Below are positions 20,647-32,640 of a stretch of DNA of 64,000 nt, piece after piece. The DNA lies in contig NC_049909.1 of assembly GCF_001411555.2 (NCBI RefSeq), forward strand, positions 10,175,485 through 10,239,484, given 5' to 3'. This stretch comes from Juglans regia. Taxonomy: Eukaryota > Streptophyta > Magnoliopsida > Fagales > Juglandaceae. The notes below the pieces were generated by a model. That model searched no databases, was not told the DNA's origin, and saw only the letters and a list, made by a program, of their open reading frames with translations. The position numbers and the translations under genes were made by a program. How positions within the stretch are numbered: position 1 is the stretch's first letter; each line of letters opens with the position of its first letter.

Positions 20647-23600
20647 TGTAACAGTCCGCTAGAAATTCTTTGGTGGAATTTCTATTGACTTTAGGAATCT
20701 CGTGAAAATCCCATAAGTTTTTACGAATCGACCAATCGCACAGGTTTTAGTTTGTCAACATAGTCAGTGTTATCACTCATTATGGTGCTAGAAATATGAG
20801 TTTAATTATTTGCGGTAGTTAGAAGTGTCAGAATGCGTTATGGTCTACGCCATTAGACTCAGTGGATTATTTAGGATTTTATGGCGCAATAGCCTATTTT
20901 CATAATTCCGGACGAAACGTCTGTTGAAAATTGTGAAATTATTTTTAGGGGCACTTCGGGGTTGAATTTCGTTAAACGATTTTCAGTATAGGTTAATATG
21001 AATATTTAGAATTTTTCAGTACTAAGTTTATTATGAATTGTTTTGAGTGAATAGTAATCTCGATAAGCGCACCCAGTGCAATGTTTTCAAAATCACAGTG
21101 TGAAATGTCGAAATTAGGTTGGAGGTGTTTTATTTGGACACTTGACAAGATCTTAGCTACACATAGTGAATAATATTAGAGACTTGGTACAAAGAGGAAC
21201 CATTAGATAGATTTGTGAAGGAAGTCAAGGTGTGACATCATGTCACCTAAGTAAAACTTTGTTTCATCTGATCAACCAAATTGTGCCAAACCAAAGAGCG
21301 TTTCAACCTTAGCAAAACCCTAAATGATTGGAATCCAATTGAAACCCCAAAAGCTCGGTTGAAACTGAAATCCTAAACGGTTTCCCCAAACCCTAAAGTT
21401 GGTCAACAAACCCTTTTTAACCCAATTTCTAGCATTGTGTTTAATCAATTGATTAAATCACTTCCACATGCTATTAATTAATCAAATCCTTGTTATGACA
21501 TCATTATCCAATCTTTTGAACCTTGGAAATTTGATTGGGCCATGAAAAATTGGTTTTGGGCTTGATAACATCTCAAACCCTAACCAAACCCCCTTTAAAC
21601 CCCAAATTGAAGCCCACTTGGTGGGGCCCACCAAGGCCCACGAAATTGGCCACCTTGGCAAAGCTTCTTGGAGAAGTTTCCTCCCCCACATGGCAGACTA
21701 TCCACTGCCATTGGCTGCACCCAATAGTGCCTTGATGTGAAGGAGAAATCCACTCCATCAACCTCCATCTTTCACAGCTGTTGCAGGCAGTCTTTGCCCC
21801 TCACTATTCTCCATTTTATGTCACAAAGCCACCTCCAATCAACGGTCATTCCAGCCCACAACTTCCCCCTCCAGGAGTCTATAGTCGTGCAAGGCACGTT
21901 TCATTCCATTTTATCACTTCTTTTCTCCCGTTCTTAGAGAGAAACCCAAAAGAGCTCTCTCGGGCAGATTTCTCAGACATTTTGCGTGGCCATTTTCAAC
22001 CCTTTGTAAGTATTTTCTCAAGATTATTCCTTCATATAAGTTGTTCATATTTGAGTCTAGTTTCCATGGATATCTTATTAGTCTCTTTCCATGCTCATTT
22101 GATTGGTAAAAAGTATTTTTAACCATGGAAAGGTCATTCTGGGCGTGAAACTGGAGAGTATGTTATGTTTTGGAAGTTTTGACCAAGCTAATGGACGTAT
22201 CATGGTCCGAAAAGTTTATGGGGTGTTTTTAACATGTGTTTATGAATTTTCATTGTGGTTTTGTTGCATGAATAAAGCTTTTGATGTTAGATTTTCTTAG
22301 AGTTAGAAACTTGAAAACTGGAAGTGGAAAAACAATTTCTGTTTTGTGAAAGTTTGAATATTTCGTGGTTTAATCTTATTCCAAAGGCTTTGATATTTTT
22401 ATATGATGATCATAAGCCTCTTATATACATGTTAGGATGTTATTTCGAAGATATTTAGTATTATTTTTAAAGATATGATTTTTTGTGCAAGAGAATTTCG
22501 GTTTGGTCTAAAATTTGATGTTTTTGAGTTAGATCCGTGTTTTATTAAATTTTAGCCATGTGATTTTAAGTTTGATGGTTGGATCTTCTTTAGGACACAT
22601 TGTTAAACCATGTGATGTGTTAGTTTGAAGATCACATGTCTTTAAGCCATGGATCAAGTGATTGATCAAAGTTAGTTGGGAAAAACAGTTTTTGTTTTGG
22701 ACTAAGTTTAAAACCAAAAACTCCAAGTGTTGTTTTATGATTTTTGGTGGGTTTTGTTTGATGATTTAAAGCACGGTTGATCTTAGGATGATGTTATGAA
22801 TATGTTAGAAGTAAGATTTGATTTTTTGGAATTCTTGGAGATGTTTTATTAAGGTCAAAACTTGTGACTTAAGGGTTTACTTTTTGTTAAAAAGTTTGGG
22901 TCTTTTTACAAAAAGTTTGGTGTTGATGATTAGTTTTTCTTAATGGATATTTTATGTATATTTTTAAACTTAGGATAGGAAGATCCTTGTTACAAAATTT
23001 TGGTTCAATCATAGGTTTTGAAGATAGAACAAATTGCAACCAAAACCAAGAGAAATGACCTATGTATGTTTCGGCCATTGTGAGTTTTCCATAGTTGTGA
23101 TTGATTTTAAATTTTTCTAAGTTTTTATTTGAGTCTCAGACAAAATTTACATGAGGAATGTAAATTTTGGTAGTTTTTGGAGTTAGGATGTGAAATCTTT
23201 AAGTTAGGGGTAAAATGGTCTTTTTCCCACATGTAGAGGGTAAAATGGTAATATTACTGTAAGCTGTCCCTCTTCACTTTTCACGTTATGTTATGTTCAA
23301 GTTTACGTTCACGTAATCATGGTAATCCCATGAGACAAGAATATGTTTCAAGTTCATGTTATGTTATGTTCACGCTTACGTTATGTTCCAAGTTCACATT
23401 TATGTTATGTCATGCTCAGGTTCATGTTATGTTTCAAGTTCATGTTCAAATTATGCATGTTCACGTTTATGTTATGTTTCAAGTCCATGTTATGTTTTAA
23501 GTTCACGCTTATGCTATGTTTCAAGTCTATGTTATGTTCCAAGTTCACGTTCATGCTATGTTTCAAGTCCATGTTATGTTTCAAGTCACGTTCATGCTAA

Positions 23601-24206
23601 GCTTCAGTTTCAGTTTAAGTTATGCTAGTTATGTTATGTTGTATGTCAAGATATGCTATGATTACTTATGATTTGATTATGCATTTATGCTTTTACTGCC
23701 ATGCATGCATCATTAACCTGTGTGGAAGTTTCCTGTTAACTTGCTGGGATTTGTAATCAAATCTCACTGTGGTAGTACCAACTACCATTCCTCCCGAATG
23801 GTAGATTTTATTACAAGATCTGAAGGAGAACCGGAAATCGACTAACTGGAAACGGTCAACTAAGCGACGGTGCGACTTAGATGTAGTTGCCTTAGGTTGC
23901 TACTTGTATTTTGTGGAGTTCAATCTCCAGCACTCTTTTGTTCACAACCATTTTAGACTAGTGTTGTGATTTCAGTTGTTTTGTATGTCTTTATGTATGA
24001 AGTATGTTGTAAGTATTTGGGATATTATAAGTTTGATGCATAGTATTGCTAAAAAAAAAATATCCGCTGCGAATATTGCATAATGCTAGATGCATGGTAG
24101 GAACATTGCATCTTATATGTCATGAATGGGGGCAGGTAACCTTGTATTGCATGTCCCGACGCTTCAGATGTCCGTCCGATCCCAAGCGAAATCTGGGGGC
24201 GTCACA
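20647..24206 (+). mobile_element. 3' LTR D, 3.56 kb, of a deleted Ty3 element
   Basis: Starts TGTAACAGTCCG directly after the polypurine tract and ends GGGGGCGTCACA; the right flank is TATGA inside Athila LTR sequence. Unlike A, C and F it is not a solo LTR, since its left neighbour is element-internal. The family differs from the others: no ~60 bp array, but a donor-like TTTGTAAGTATTTTC near 22005 and a minisatellite at 23283-23650. Of the ORFs inside, none has a domain. Confidence 0.75.
23283..23650 (+). repeat. Degenerate minisatellite (ATGTTATGTTTCAAGTTCA type) in LTR D
   Basis: Many imperfect copies of a roughly 20 bp TATGTT-CAAGTTCA-CGTTCATG motif, giving spurious cysteine/serine-rich frames in all three forward phases. 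LTR B has a comparable ATGCCATGTTATG-rich stretch at 10650-10810. Confidence 0.85.
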
Positions 24207-24437
24207 TATGACTCTTTTATTTTTCCTTTCCATAAATGCCCTACACATATAAGTATGATATAAGTGTTTAATTATTTTAGAGGCAAATGTGAAACTTTTG
24301 TGTACAAAATATTGGCATCAATTGATTTGGAGTCCGGTACTAAAATTTGATGTGTAATTAAGTTGCTTAACTCTTATTTGATGAAACATATTATTCACTT
24401 AAACAACTTAATTATGTATTTCCAACACTTTATCTCA
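24207..24437 (-). mobile_element. 3' LTR start of the Athila element, cut by LTR D
   Basis: Reading on the minus strand from about 24437 (after GTTGGAGGGTGA), TGAGATAAAGTGTTGGAAAT begins the LTR. It is interrupted at 24207 by the right end of LTR D. A related stretch lies inverted at 17024-17225. Confidence 0.6.
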
Positions 24438-25061
24438 CCCTCCAACTAGCTCTTTGCTAGTCTCTAGCAAACAATGCGATAAAAAGAATTGAAGGATGAA
24501 GCTGCCCTCCAGATTCACCGAACTAAAAAAGCTATTCAAAAGATCAAATCGTATTGAAGTCTTGGACATTAGAATGTAGTTAGGTCAGGTTATAGCTTAA
24601 CACAAATAAAACAACAAAAGTATCCGCTTGTGTCTATTGGGGTCATCAATCAATAGCTTTGGACTACTTTGCCTAACTTTGAGTTGTTAAGACTATTATA
24701 AAGTCTTGTGTTGAGCTTAAATCTGAACCAATGGGGATTAGTGTAGCCCAAGGCTGCCATTGTCTGATCTTAGGTAGAGAAGTTTGAAAATAATAACTTT
24801 GCAAAAATTAGATTCCACAATCAGATTCTTCACACCCCAACTGAAAATGAGCATTGTCCTTAATGATTAAAAGAAAATGTCAAAAGAACAACAAAAGATT
24901 GATAATGAAGGGGAAAGAAAATGTACCTAGTCTGAGAAGGAAAATATAACAAGAGAAGAACAATGAAAAATAGAAGAGAGAAAACACACTTGCAGAAACT
25001 AAAAAGCAAAAATAGAAAAATGCAAGAAAGAATCAAAATAACATGACAGACAAGTCAAACA
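24438..25061 (-). other. Athila post-integrase non-coding region
   Basis: Between the last pol codons and the polypurine tract. It contains GCTAGAGACTAGCAAA-type sequence (24445-24470 on plus) that I recognise from the 3' part of Athila elements. A-rich; no env-like ORF remains. Confidence 0.5.
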
Positions 25062-26260
25062 TCAAGTCTCGGCCGGAGGGTCAGGGTCCAGTAAATGGAT
25101 TTTGGTATCATCTGGTGAAAAATGGTCAAGGAAAGGTTTGGGCAGCTGTCCATTAACCTTAAACATATTACCATTGTGTGGATTGAGGATTTCAATAGCC
25201 CCATGGGGAAACACTGTCTGAACAATATAAGGACTACTCCATTTGGATCGAAGTTTACCAGTAAACACATGGAGTCTAGAGTTGTAGAAGAGAACCTTTT
25301 GATTGGGGAGAAAACTCTTTCTTAGAATGTGCTTGTCATGGAAAGCCTCAGTTTTCTCCTTGTACAATTTGGCATTATCGTAGACATCATGTCTCAACTC
25401 TTCTAATTCATTTAGCTCCAATTTCCTCAAAACACTAGAATTGTTAGTAGAAAAGTTAAATTATTTAACATCCCAATAAGCCTTGTGTTCAAGCTCAATA
25501 GGGAGATGACATGCTTTACCGTAAACCAAATGATAGGGAGACATGGCTAGGACAGTTTTAAAAGCTGTCCTATAAGCCCATAAAGTGTCCGAAAGCCTCA
25601 AAGACCAATCTTTCCTATTTGGGTTGACTGTTTTTTCAAGAATGGCTTTGATTTCGTGGTTGACCAACTTAGCTTGGCCATTGGTTTGAGGATGATAAGG
25701 AGTTAAAATTTTATGATGGACCCAATATTTTTTCATTAACACTACAAATGGCTTATTAAAAAAGTGGGAACCTCCATCACTAATTAAAAGCCTTGGTATC
25801 CTAAATCGAGTGAAAATGTTGTCTTTCAAAAATTTCAACACCACCTGATGGTCATTGGTCCAACATGGTATTGCCTCGACCCATTTAGAAACATAATCCA
25901 TAGCAGCAAGAATGTAAAGATAAACAAAAAGAAGATAGAAAAGGACCCATAAAATCAACCCCCTAACAATAAATAATTTCTAGTGCTAAAATGGGTTGTA
26001 AGGGAATCATGTTTTTACGGGTGATTCCACCTAATTTTTGGTATGGTTCACATGCTTTACAAAAATTATAAGTATCCTTGAAGATGTGGGGCCAATAATA
26101 ACCACATTGTAAGATTTTAGCCACTGTTTTCTTAGCTGAAAAGTGGCCTCCACATGCACTAGCATGACAAAAATTTAATATGTGTGGAATGTCACAATTA
26201 GGTACACACCTCCTCAAAATTTGATCAAAACAATATTTGACAATTAGGGGTCATCATAAA
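25062..26260 (-). pseudogene. Athila integrase (broken)
   Basis: The order on the minus strand is: zinc-binding region with 'HILNFCHASACGGHFSAKKT' and 'CKACEPYQK' (26217-25963); catalytic core with '[11 protein letters not shown]' and '[10 protein letters not shown]' (first two acidic positions) and '[12 protein letters not shown]', where the family has a glutamate before the V/N; then the C-terminal 'RKLELNELEELRHDVYDNA' to 'FKVNGQLPKPFLDHF'. Frame breaks at about 25960 and 25450. In active elements it inserts cDNA into the chromosome. The likely loss of the third catalytic acid (A-K in place of E-x) is consistent with inactivity. Confidence 0.85.
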
Positions 26261-27734
26261 AGAAAGATATGACCTCCAATTTAAACTTTTTGATGTCTTG
26301 AGAGCTCCAATGTGGTGGGGTGTGTCTTGTTACTAAGAAATTTACAATATCAACAAACAAAGGCAAATAATCAATAGCTAGAAGTTGTTCATTAGAAAAG
26401 CAATCTGAAATAGGAGTGGAAGGTTCAGAATTTTCTAGAATGAGTCGAGATAAGTGGTCGGCAACCACGTTTTCCACTCCCTTCTTATCCTTGATGATGA
26501 TAATAAATTCCTACAATGAAAAAATCCATCTAATTAGTCGATGTTTGGCATCTTTCTTTGTGAGCGAATATTTAAGAGCTGCATGGTCAGTGAATATAAC
26601 AATTGGAGAGCCTAAAATGTAAGCTCTAAATTTATGCAAAACAAAAACAACTGCTAGCAACTCATTTTCAGTGGTGGAGTAATTTTTCTGAGTTGCATAA
26701 AGTGTTTTCCTTGCATAGTAAATCACAAATGGAAGCTTACCTCTTTGCTGACCAAGGACAGCACCTATGACGAAATCACTGGCATCACACATGATCTCAA
26801 ATGGCAATGAACAGTCAAGTGATTGAATTATAGGTGCAGTGACCAACATAGATTTGAGTTGCTCAAAAGCAACTTGACATGCATCAGTCCAATTAAAAGC
26901 ACAATCCTTAGCTAACAACTCACACAAAGGTCTCGTTATCGAGCTAAATTTTTAGATGAAACGCCTATAGAACTTGGCATGTTGTAAAAATGATCTAATA
27001 TCTTTGACTGATTTTGGAATAGGTAACGTTGATATTAGATTAATTTTGGACTTGTCAACTTCAATGCCTCGGGTTGAAATGATGTGACCAAGAACAATAC
27101 CTTGTCGCACCATAAAATGACATTTTTCCCAATTTGAAAGCAGATTTTTCTCTTCACATCGAGCTAAGATAGCAGTGAGGTTAGTAAGCCATGCATCAAA
27201 CGAATCACCATCGACTGAAAAATCATCGATAAACACCTCCAATATATGCTCAACCATGTCACTAAAAATACTTAACATGCATCGTTGAAATCTGGCGGGT
27301 GCATTACAAAGTCCAAAGGGCATTTTCCTAAATGCAAAAGTTCCAAATGGGTAAGTGAAAGCAGTTTTTTCTTGGTCTTCAGGGGCTATTTGAATTTGAT
27401 AATATTATGAAAAACCATCAAGAAAACAATAAAAACTATGGCCCTCAACTCTTTCCAAAGTTTGGTCTAAAAATGGTAATGAAAAATGGTCCTTTCTTGT
27501 GACAACATTTAGTTTTCTAAAATCGATGCACATGCACCATCCAGTGGTGGTCCTAGTGGGAATTAACTCATCTTTTTTATTTTTCACAATTGTAATCCCA
27601 GATTTCTTAGGAACTACTTGAGTAGGACTTACCCATTGACTACCCGAGATAGGATAGATGATACCTACTTCCAAGAGGTTCAAGACTTCATTTTTAACCA
27701 CCTCCTTCATCGTAGGATTTAACCTCCTTTGCAT
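26244..27734 (-). pseudogene. Athila reverse transcriptase-RNase H (broken)
   Basis: The RT begins 'RRLNPTMKEVVKNEVLNLLE' and has the 'PTRTTTGWCMCIDFRKLN' fingers, 'MPFGLCNAPARFQRC' and a VFIDDFSV catalytic box near 27220-27240. RNase H follows with 'CDASDFVIGAVLGQ', 'TENELLAV' and 'TDHAALKY' at 26927-26511, then 'ENVVADHLSRL' near 26470. Breaks occur near 27400, 26940 and 26500, so the polyprotein cannot be translated whole. The PTRTTTGW motif and RT style identify the Athila lineage of Ty3 elements. Confidence 0.9.
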
Positions 27735-27998
27735 CTCTCAAGTTGGTGATGAATTTTCCTCCAGAAACATTCAATGTGTGCAATGGTGGAGCTGATTACT
27801 TTGATGTCGGCAACCGACCATCCAAATGCTCCTTTATGTTGCTTGAGGACCCATAGGAGTTGTTCCTCGTGCTCAACTGACAAAGAAGATGAGATAATAC
27901 ATGTAAAAGTGTTAGTTGGCCCAAGAAAATATATTTCAGCGATTCAGGCAGTTGTTTCAAAACCGGTGATGGAGGGACTTCATCCGATGGTTGCTGGT

Positions 27999-29222
27999 TT
28001 ATGGGTTGGAGTGGCAGGTCTTCAAATTTGAGTCGGCACACTGAGTCCATTTTGTTACCTGATCATTATCCAACAGCTCAATATTTTCTAAGGTTCTAGG
28101 TAAAACATGTTCCATTTGACTTTCTTGCTCTAATAAAAAAATTTTTTCAACAAGTAAAGATTCGAAATAATTCACTTCCTGGGGTTCTTTCAAATCTTGT
28201 GGTTGCCTACAAGTGTTGAACACATTTAACTCCAACGTCATATTTCCAAACGTCAATTTAAGGATGCCACTTCGACAATTTATCAAAGCGTTGGAAGTGG
28301 CGAAAAATGGCCTCCCTAAAATGACGGGTGCCTGAAAAACTGAATGAGGAGTTAATTGAACATCGAATACCACAAAATCAACAGGATAATAAAATGTATC
28401 CACTTGCATCAACACATCTTCTACTACTCCCCTAGACTTTTTAATTGAATGGTCGTCCAATTGCAAGATGATAGAAGTTGGTTTCAACTCTCCTAAACCA
28501 AGTTGTTCATAGGAGTTGTAAGGAAGCAAATTAAGACTAGAACTTAAGTCTAGGAGTGCTTGGCCTGTTTTGGAGCTTCCTATAACACAAGCTATTGTTG
28601 GAGAACTTGGATCTTTATACTTAGGAGAAGTATTGGATTGGTTAATGGCGTTGACTTGTTCCATGAGAAATGCCTTCTTTTGCACATTAAGTTTTCTTTT
28701 AACCGTACACAAATCCTTAAAAAATTTGGCATATGTTGAGATTTGTTGAATGTTAATGTGCACTTGTCTAAAAATGTCTAAAATCTCAGCATGATATTTA
28801 TCTTTATGCAAAGGAATCAATCTTTGAGGAAAAGGTGCCGGAGGAGTTACCTTTGCTTCCAAAGAATCATCAACGTCTGAATTTTTACCTTGTGCATTGG
28901 AATTGGAACTTTCACCTTTCTTGCCAGCTTCATTACTCAATGTATCAACCTCCTTACCACTACGGAGAGTTATTACGGCCTTGCAAGTCTTGACATTTGC
29001 TTCAAAAGATGATGAAAACTTTATGGCAGTCATTTGGACTTGAGGATTTGGTTGGGATTGAGATGGGAATTTTCCTTTCTCTTGTGGATTCATGGTTGTG
29101 TTCAGCTTGGTCAAATTATTCCTTATGTCAATGATGGCTTGAGAAGTTTGGTTATTTATAGTGGTTTTACTTTTCATGAACTGTTGAAGGGTGGTGGGCA
29201 TTTGCTGAAATGGGTCATCCAT
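27999..29222 (-). pseudogene. Athila gag C-terminus and protease, 407-residue open frame
   Basis: The longest intact frame of this element. The first third is hydrophilic, Q/S/N-rich gag C-terminal linker. The middle has 'PLHKDKYHAEILDIFRQVHINIQQI', typical of Athila upstream of protease. The protease domain follows with 'ALLDLSSSLNLLPYNSYEQLG' (active-site region; the family usually has D-L-G-A-S) and 'VILGRPFFATSNALINCRSG'. The replacement of glycine by serine in the catalytic triplet suggests an inactive enzyme. It ends in a P/Q/E-rich linker to RT. Confidence 0.85.
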
Positions 29223-30216
29223 AGATGCTGGAATTAGTGCATTTTGTTGGGTGTGAGCTGAATATTGAGGTGTACTAGTCCCAGATGTGCTGAACTCGTG
29301 GGATGATCATTTCTCCAACTGAAGTTAGGGTGGTTTCTCCAACCTGCATTATAAGTGTTAGAATATTGTGCATAAAAAGGCTTAGAAATCATATTAACAG
29401 GGTGAGAAACGTCAAACAAGAGTTCCTTAAAGGCTGGAATTGTAGGACACTCGGATGTTGCATGTCTAGCATCCTCACAAATGCTACATTTTTCTTGTTA
29501 TGAAATACCCTGAATTCCATGCACTTTCTTTAGCTCAATTGCCTCCAATTTTTTCTACAATAAGGCAAATTTAGCTTGCAAATTGTCAGCCCCATTCATA
29601 ACATATTTACCTCCCCCACTCAAGGTCCTCAAAGGTTTAGTTCGATCATAAACACAAGAAGTGTCCCATGATTGAGTGTTTTTTGCCAGGTAATCGAAAT
29701 AAGCAAATGCATCTCCCGGTTGCTTGTTAAAAGACTCTCCATTACACATGGTTTCAACAAATTGTCGCATCTTAGGCATCGAAGCTTCATAAAAAAAACT
29801 AATGATGTGCCAATCCTTGTAACCATGGTGTGGACAAGAATTTAAAAGATATTTGAACCTTTCCGAACTTTGGTAAAAGTTTCACTTTCCTTTTGAGCAA
29901 AATTCATGATTTCTCTCTTTAAAAAATTGGTTCAATGCATTGGGAAAAACTTTTTTTAAAATTCAGCTTGCATTTCTTGCCATGTTCCAATGGATCTTAG
30001 CCTCAATGCATTTAACCATGTTTTTGCCTTATCTTTCAAGGAAAATGGAAACAACTTTAGTCTAAGAATCTCCTCAGTACAGGTTTGATCAATGAATGTA
30101 GAACAAACCTCTTCAAACTCTTTGAATTGAAGGTAAGGGTTCTTAGATTCCATGCCATGAAAATGTGGAATCAATGAGATCATTCCAAGTTTGAAACTAA
30201 AGTTGTTTGCATTCAC
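29223..30216 (-). pseudogene. Athila gag (broken)
   Basis: The minus strand carries 'SLIPHFHGMESKNPYLQFKEFEEVCSTF' and 'RLKLFPFSLKDKAKTWLNAL' (30216-29956), the diagnostic Ty3 capsid motif (Retrotrans_gag). Further pieces are 'MRQFVETMCNGESFNKQPGDAFAYFDYLA' (29779-29680) and a zinc-knuckle-like 'CEDARHATSECPTIPAFKEL' near 29480-29430. Several frameshifts and stops. The product would form the virus-like particle. Confidence 0.8.
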
Positions 30217-30586
30217 ATTTTGGATTATGCATGGGGTGTGCTAGTTCTGACAGGTTGTAATAATCTCTAACTGTCCTGTCCTGATTTACCATGTCCCTAT
30301 CATGATGCTCATTCTCAGCCATGTAGCTATGAGTGTCAGATGATGATTCAAGAGAAAAGGGATGCAGAGTTAAAGGATGCTAGTGATTCTGTCCTAACCA
30401 ACCGAGATGTTTGGTCTCTAGTCCAACCAGTCATACAAACAAGAGCATAAAATAAAAGAGAATGAACGATAAACAAAGAAAAACAGAAGCAAAAAAAAAA
30501 AAAAAAAGGAAAGAAATTAGATGTCACCCAAACTGTGAAGAGATTCACAATATTAACCAAAAATAATGCTTCTTAAAGCAACAATT

Positions 30587-30605
30587 GTCCCTTGCAACGG
30601 CACCA
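30587..30605 (-). other. Primer-binding site, decayed tRNA-Asp type
   Basis: The minus strand reads TGGTGCCGTTGCAAGGGAC, matching the usual plant tRNA-Asp complement TGGCGCCGTTGCCGGGGA at all but three positions. It sits between the gag leader and the LTR end, where Athila elements have it. Confidence 0.7.
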
Positions 30606-30610
30606 AAAAC

Positions 30611-31480
30611 TTGATCAGCTTATAATTTCAACTTCCAAGCGCAGAAGCTGTCAAATTAATACAAAGGTAAATCCCAAGATCGAATTCACAGGGATAATGG
30701 GAATTAAGCAAACATTTTATAATCACAAGACAACATATTACCATTTATGGTGACAAGAAATTTCGAAAGGATAAGAAAGCATTAAACTAAAAGATCTAGT
30801 AATGAATAAAAAAAGTAAGAAATGATAAATAAATTTCAAAGGTCGACCACTAACTATATTGACACCAAAATGGGGGCTATTTAGTAAGGAAGTGTGGACT
30901 GAGTTAAGAGTAAAATTATTGGCTATTTTGGAAGTTCAAGCACAAGTAAAACTGAAAATAAATGTGAATCTATGTTTTTAAAATTACCAAGAACCAAGTG
31001 ATTTAGAAGAAATGTATAGAAATTAAATTAAACTTGTAAGAAACAATAAAACAAATACTTGGGATGCAATTTTCGCCCGCTGATTTGGTGATAGATTTAT
31101 TTCTCTTTTCATCTTCTCTCAACCATTCTCTCATTCCTAGAAATCATGGTCGGATAATATAGCAATGAACCACAATTTTTTTAGCCTAATAAAACTACTT
31201 GACAGATTATATAACAACTGTAAAATAGTGAAAGAAAACAATCAAAGTCTTGTTACTTGTTCAAGTATCAATTGTGTCTTTACATCTACAACTGAGCTAA
31301 ACCAATAATGAAGAACTTGAATCCTTTCTAGATGCAAATTGAAATATAATCCAACAATTTAATCATTAAATCAAAAAACATTAAAGAAAATCCAAACCCA
31401 AACAGTCATGGGTTACTCCTAGATGCAAATTGCAAATTTGATCCCTTGCATGACAAAATAAGCCTTTGAAATGCATTAGA
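30611..31480 (-). mobile_element. 5' LTR portion of the Athila element
   Basis: Begins next to the primer-binding site and extends to about 31480 on plus (3' part of the LTR in element sense). It contains GGGATAATGGGAA and 'cctagatgcaaattg' repeats (about 31330 and 31420) familiar from Athila LTRs. The far end is truncated: the LTR start seen at 24207-24437 was not found here. Confidence 0.5.
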
Positions 31481-31489
31481 AAATGAACG

Positions 31490-32640
31490 ATACCTTGTTT
31501 TTATTGATAATTAGTTTCAGTTGATGGTTTATTGCCTTCACGGAAGGTTCCCCTCTCAACGGGTGTTTCGTATGTTTCAGTCTTGAAGAAATAGATTCCA
31601 CAGTGAGGATGTTAGTTAGAGGAAATGGAAGGTTATTGTTAGTGAGGTTCAAAATGGTCAGCAATCTTCTTTGCATGTTGACAGGTGGCATCATAAAGAG
31701 GAATGTGGGGTGGGCGGTAGGTGGTTGGCATTCTACGGTTATTTTGACAGTGGGAGAAGTTGAAAGGGTGTTGTTGGCTACTCGAGCAGAGTTATCAAGA
31801 TTTATGGTGAAGATTATAGGTTTAATGACCAAAATAGACATGGATTTGAATTTTGTCATGGGCTTGAGTAGGGGGAAGAATAGCCCATTTATTTTAACCC
31901 CACCCTTAGACAAATGGATGTGGTAATGGATTGGGCTTAACCAAAAAGGTTGGCAGCTCGACTTCGAGGCCTGTTTCCAAAACGTGGCTCTTCAAACATC
32001 CTATCAAGTCCTCTTCCCCGAGCTCGAGCGCAAATACATCTCAGATATCTTGAGCGGTCGTTTAGAGCATATCTCTGATGTCACATAACAGGTAGCCGGT
32101 GACCATTCTGTTCCTGAGTTAGCACCGATCTCCATCTTGAACATGGAAATATATGGTGGAGGGGCCGTGGATACCTCTGTGGCTATGCCAAATGAGGTTT
32201 TTCTCGATCCTCAAGGTGTTTCTAGCTTCCCCAACTAGATCGATGCTTCCTAGCTACCAGTTGAATGCCAAGGAGGAATTATCTAGGGCTTTGTGCACCA
32301 CTGAGGATGAGGTTTTGGGCATTTCGGATGGGGGGTCTGTGGAAGAGCTTGATTTATAGCTTGTATGCAGGGGGTTTGGGGTGGAGGCCTCGCATAATGG
32401 ACTGGAAGATGTGGACTAGAAGATGTGGGAGATGAGCCTATCTGGTGGCTTGTTCTTTCTTTAATGTTAATGATGGCTTTGGGTGGAACATTGCTGATGT
32501 ATATGGGCCTAACGTTGACAGTGAAAGAATATTTCTTTGGAATGAGATTGCTGGCTTGTGCAGTTAGTGAGAGGGTGCATGGTGTATTGGTTGTGATTTT
32601 AACATCACTTGATATCCAATTGAGGTCAGGGGATTCTCGT
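31490..32640 (+). pseudogene. LINE 1 5' part (ORF1 / spacer), degenerate
   Basis: Lies upstream of the plus-strand LINE ORF2 and is likely its ORF1 and linker. Fragments such as 'WHHKEECGVGGRWLAF...FDSGRS' and 'LAARLRGLFPKRGSSNILSSPLPRARAQ' can be read, but no domain is secure and stops are frequent. The assignment rests mainly on position. Confidence 0.4.

Noticed and set aside
23288..23628. Overlapping ORFs rich in MLCF/SS repeats
   Set aside because: They come from the minisatellite in LTR D, which is open in three frames because of the repeat period.
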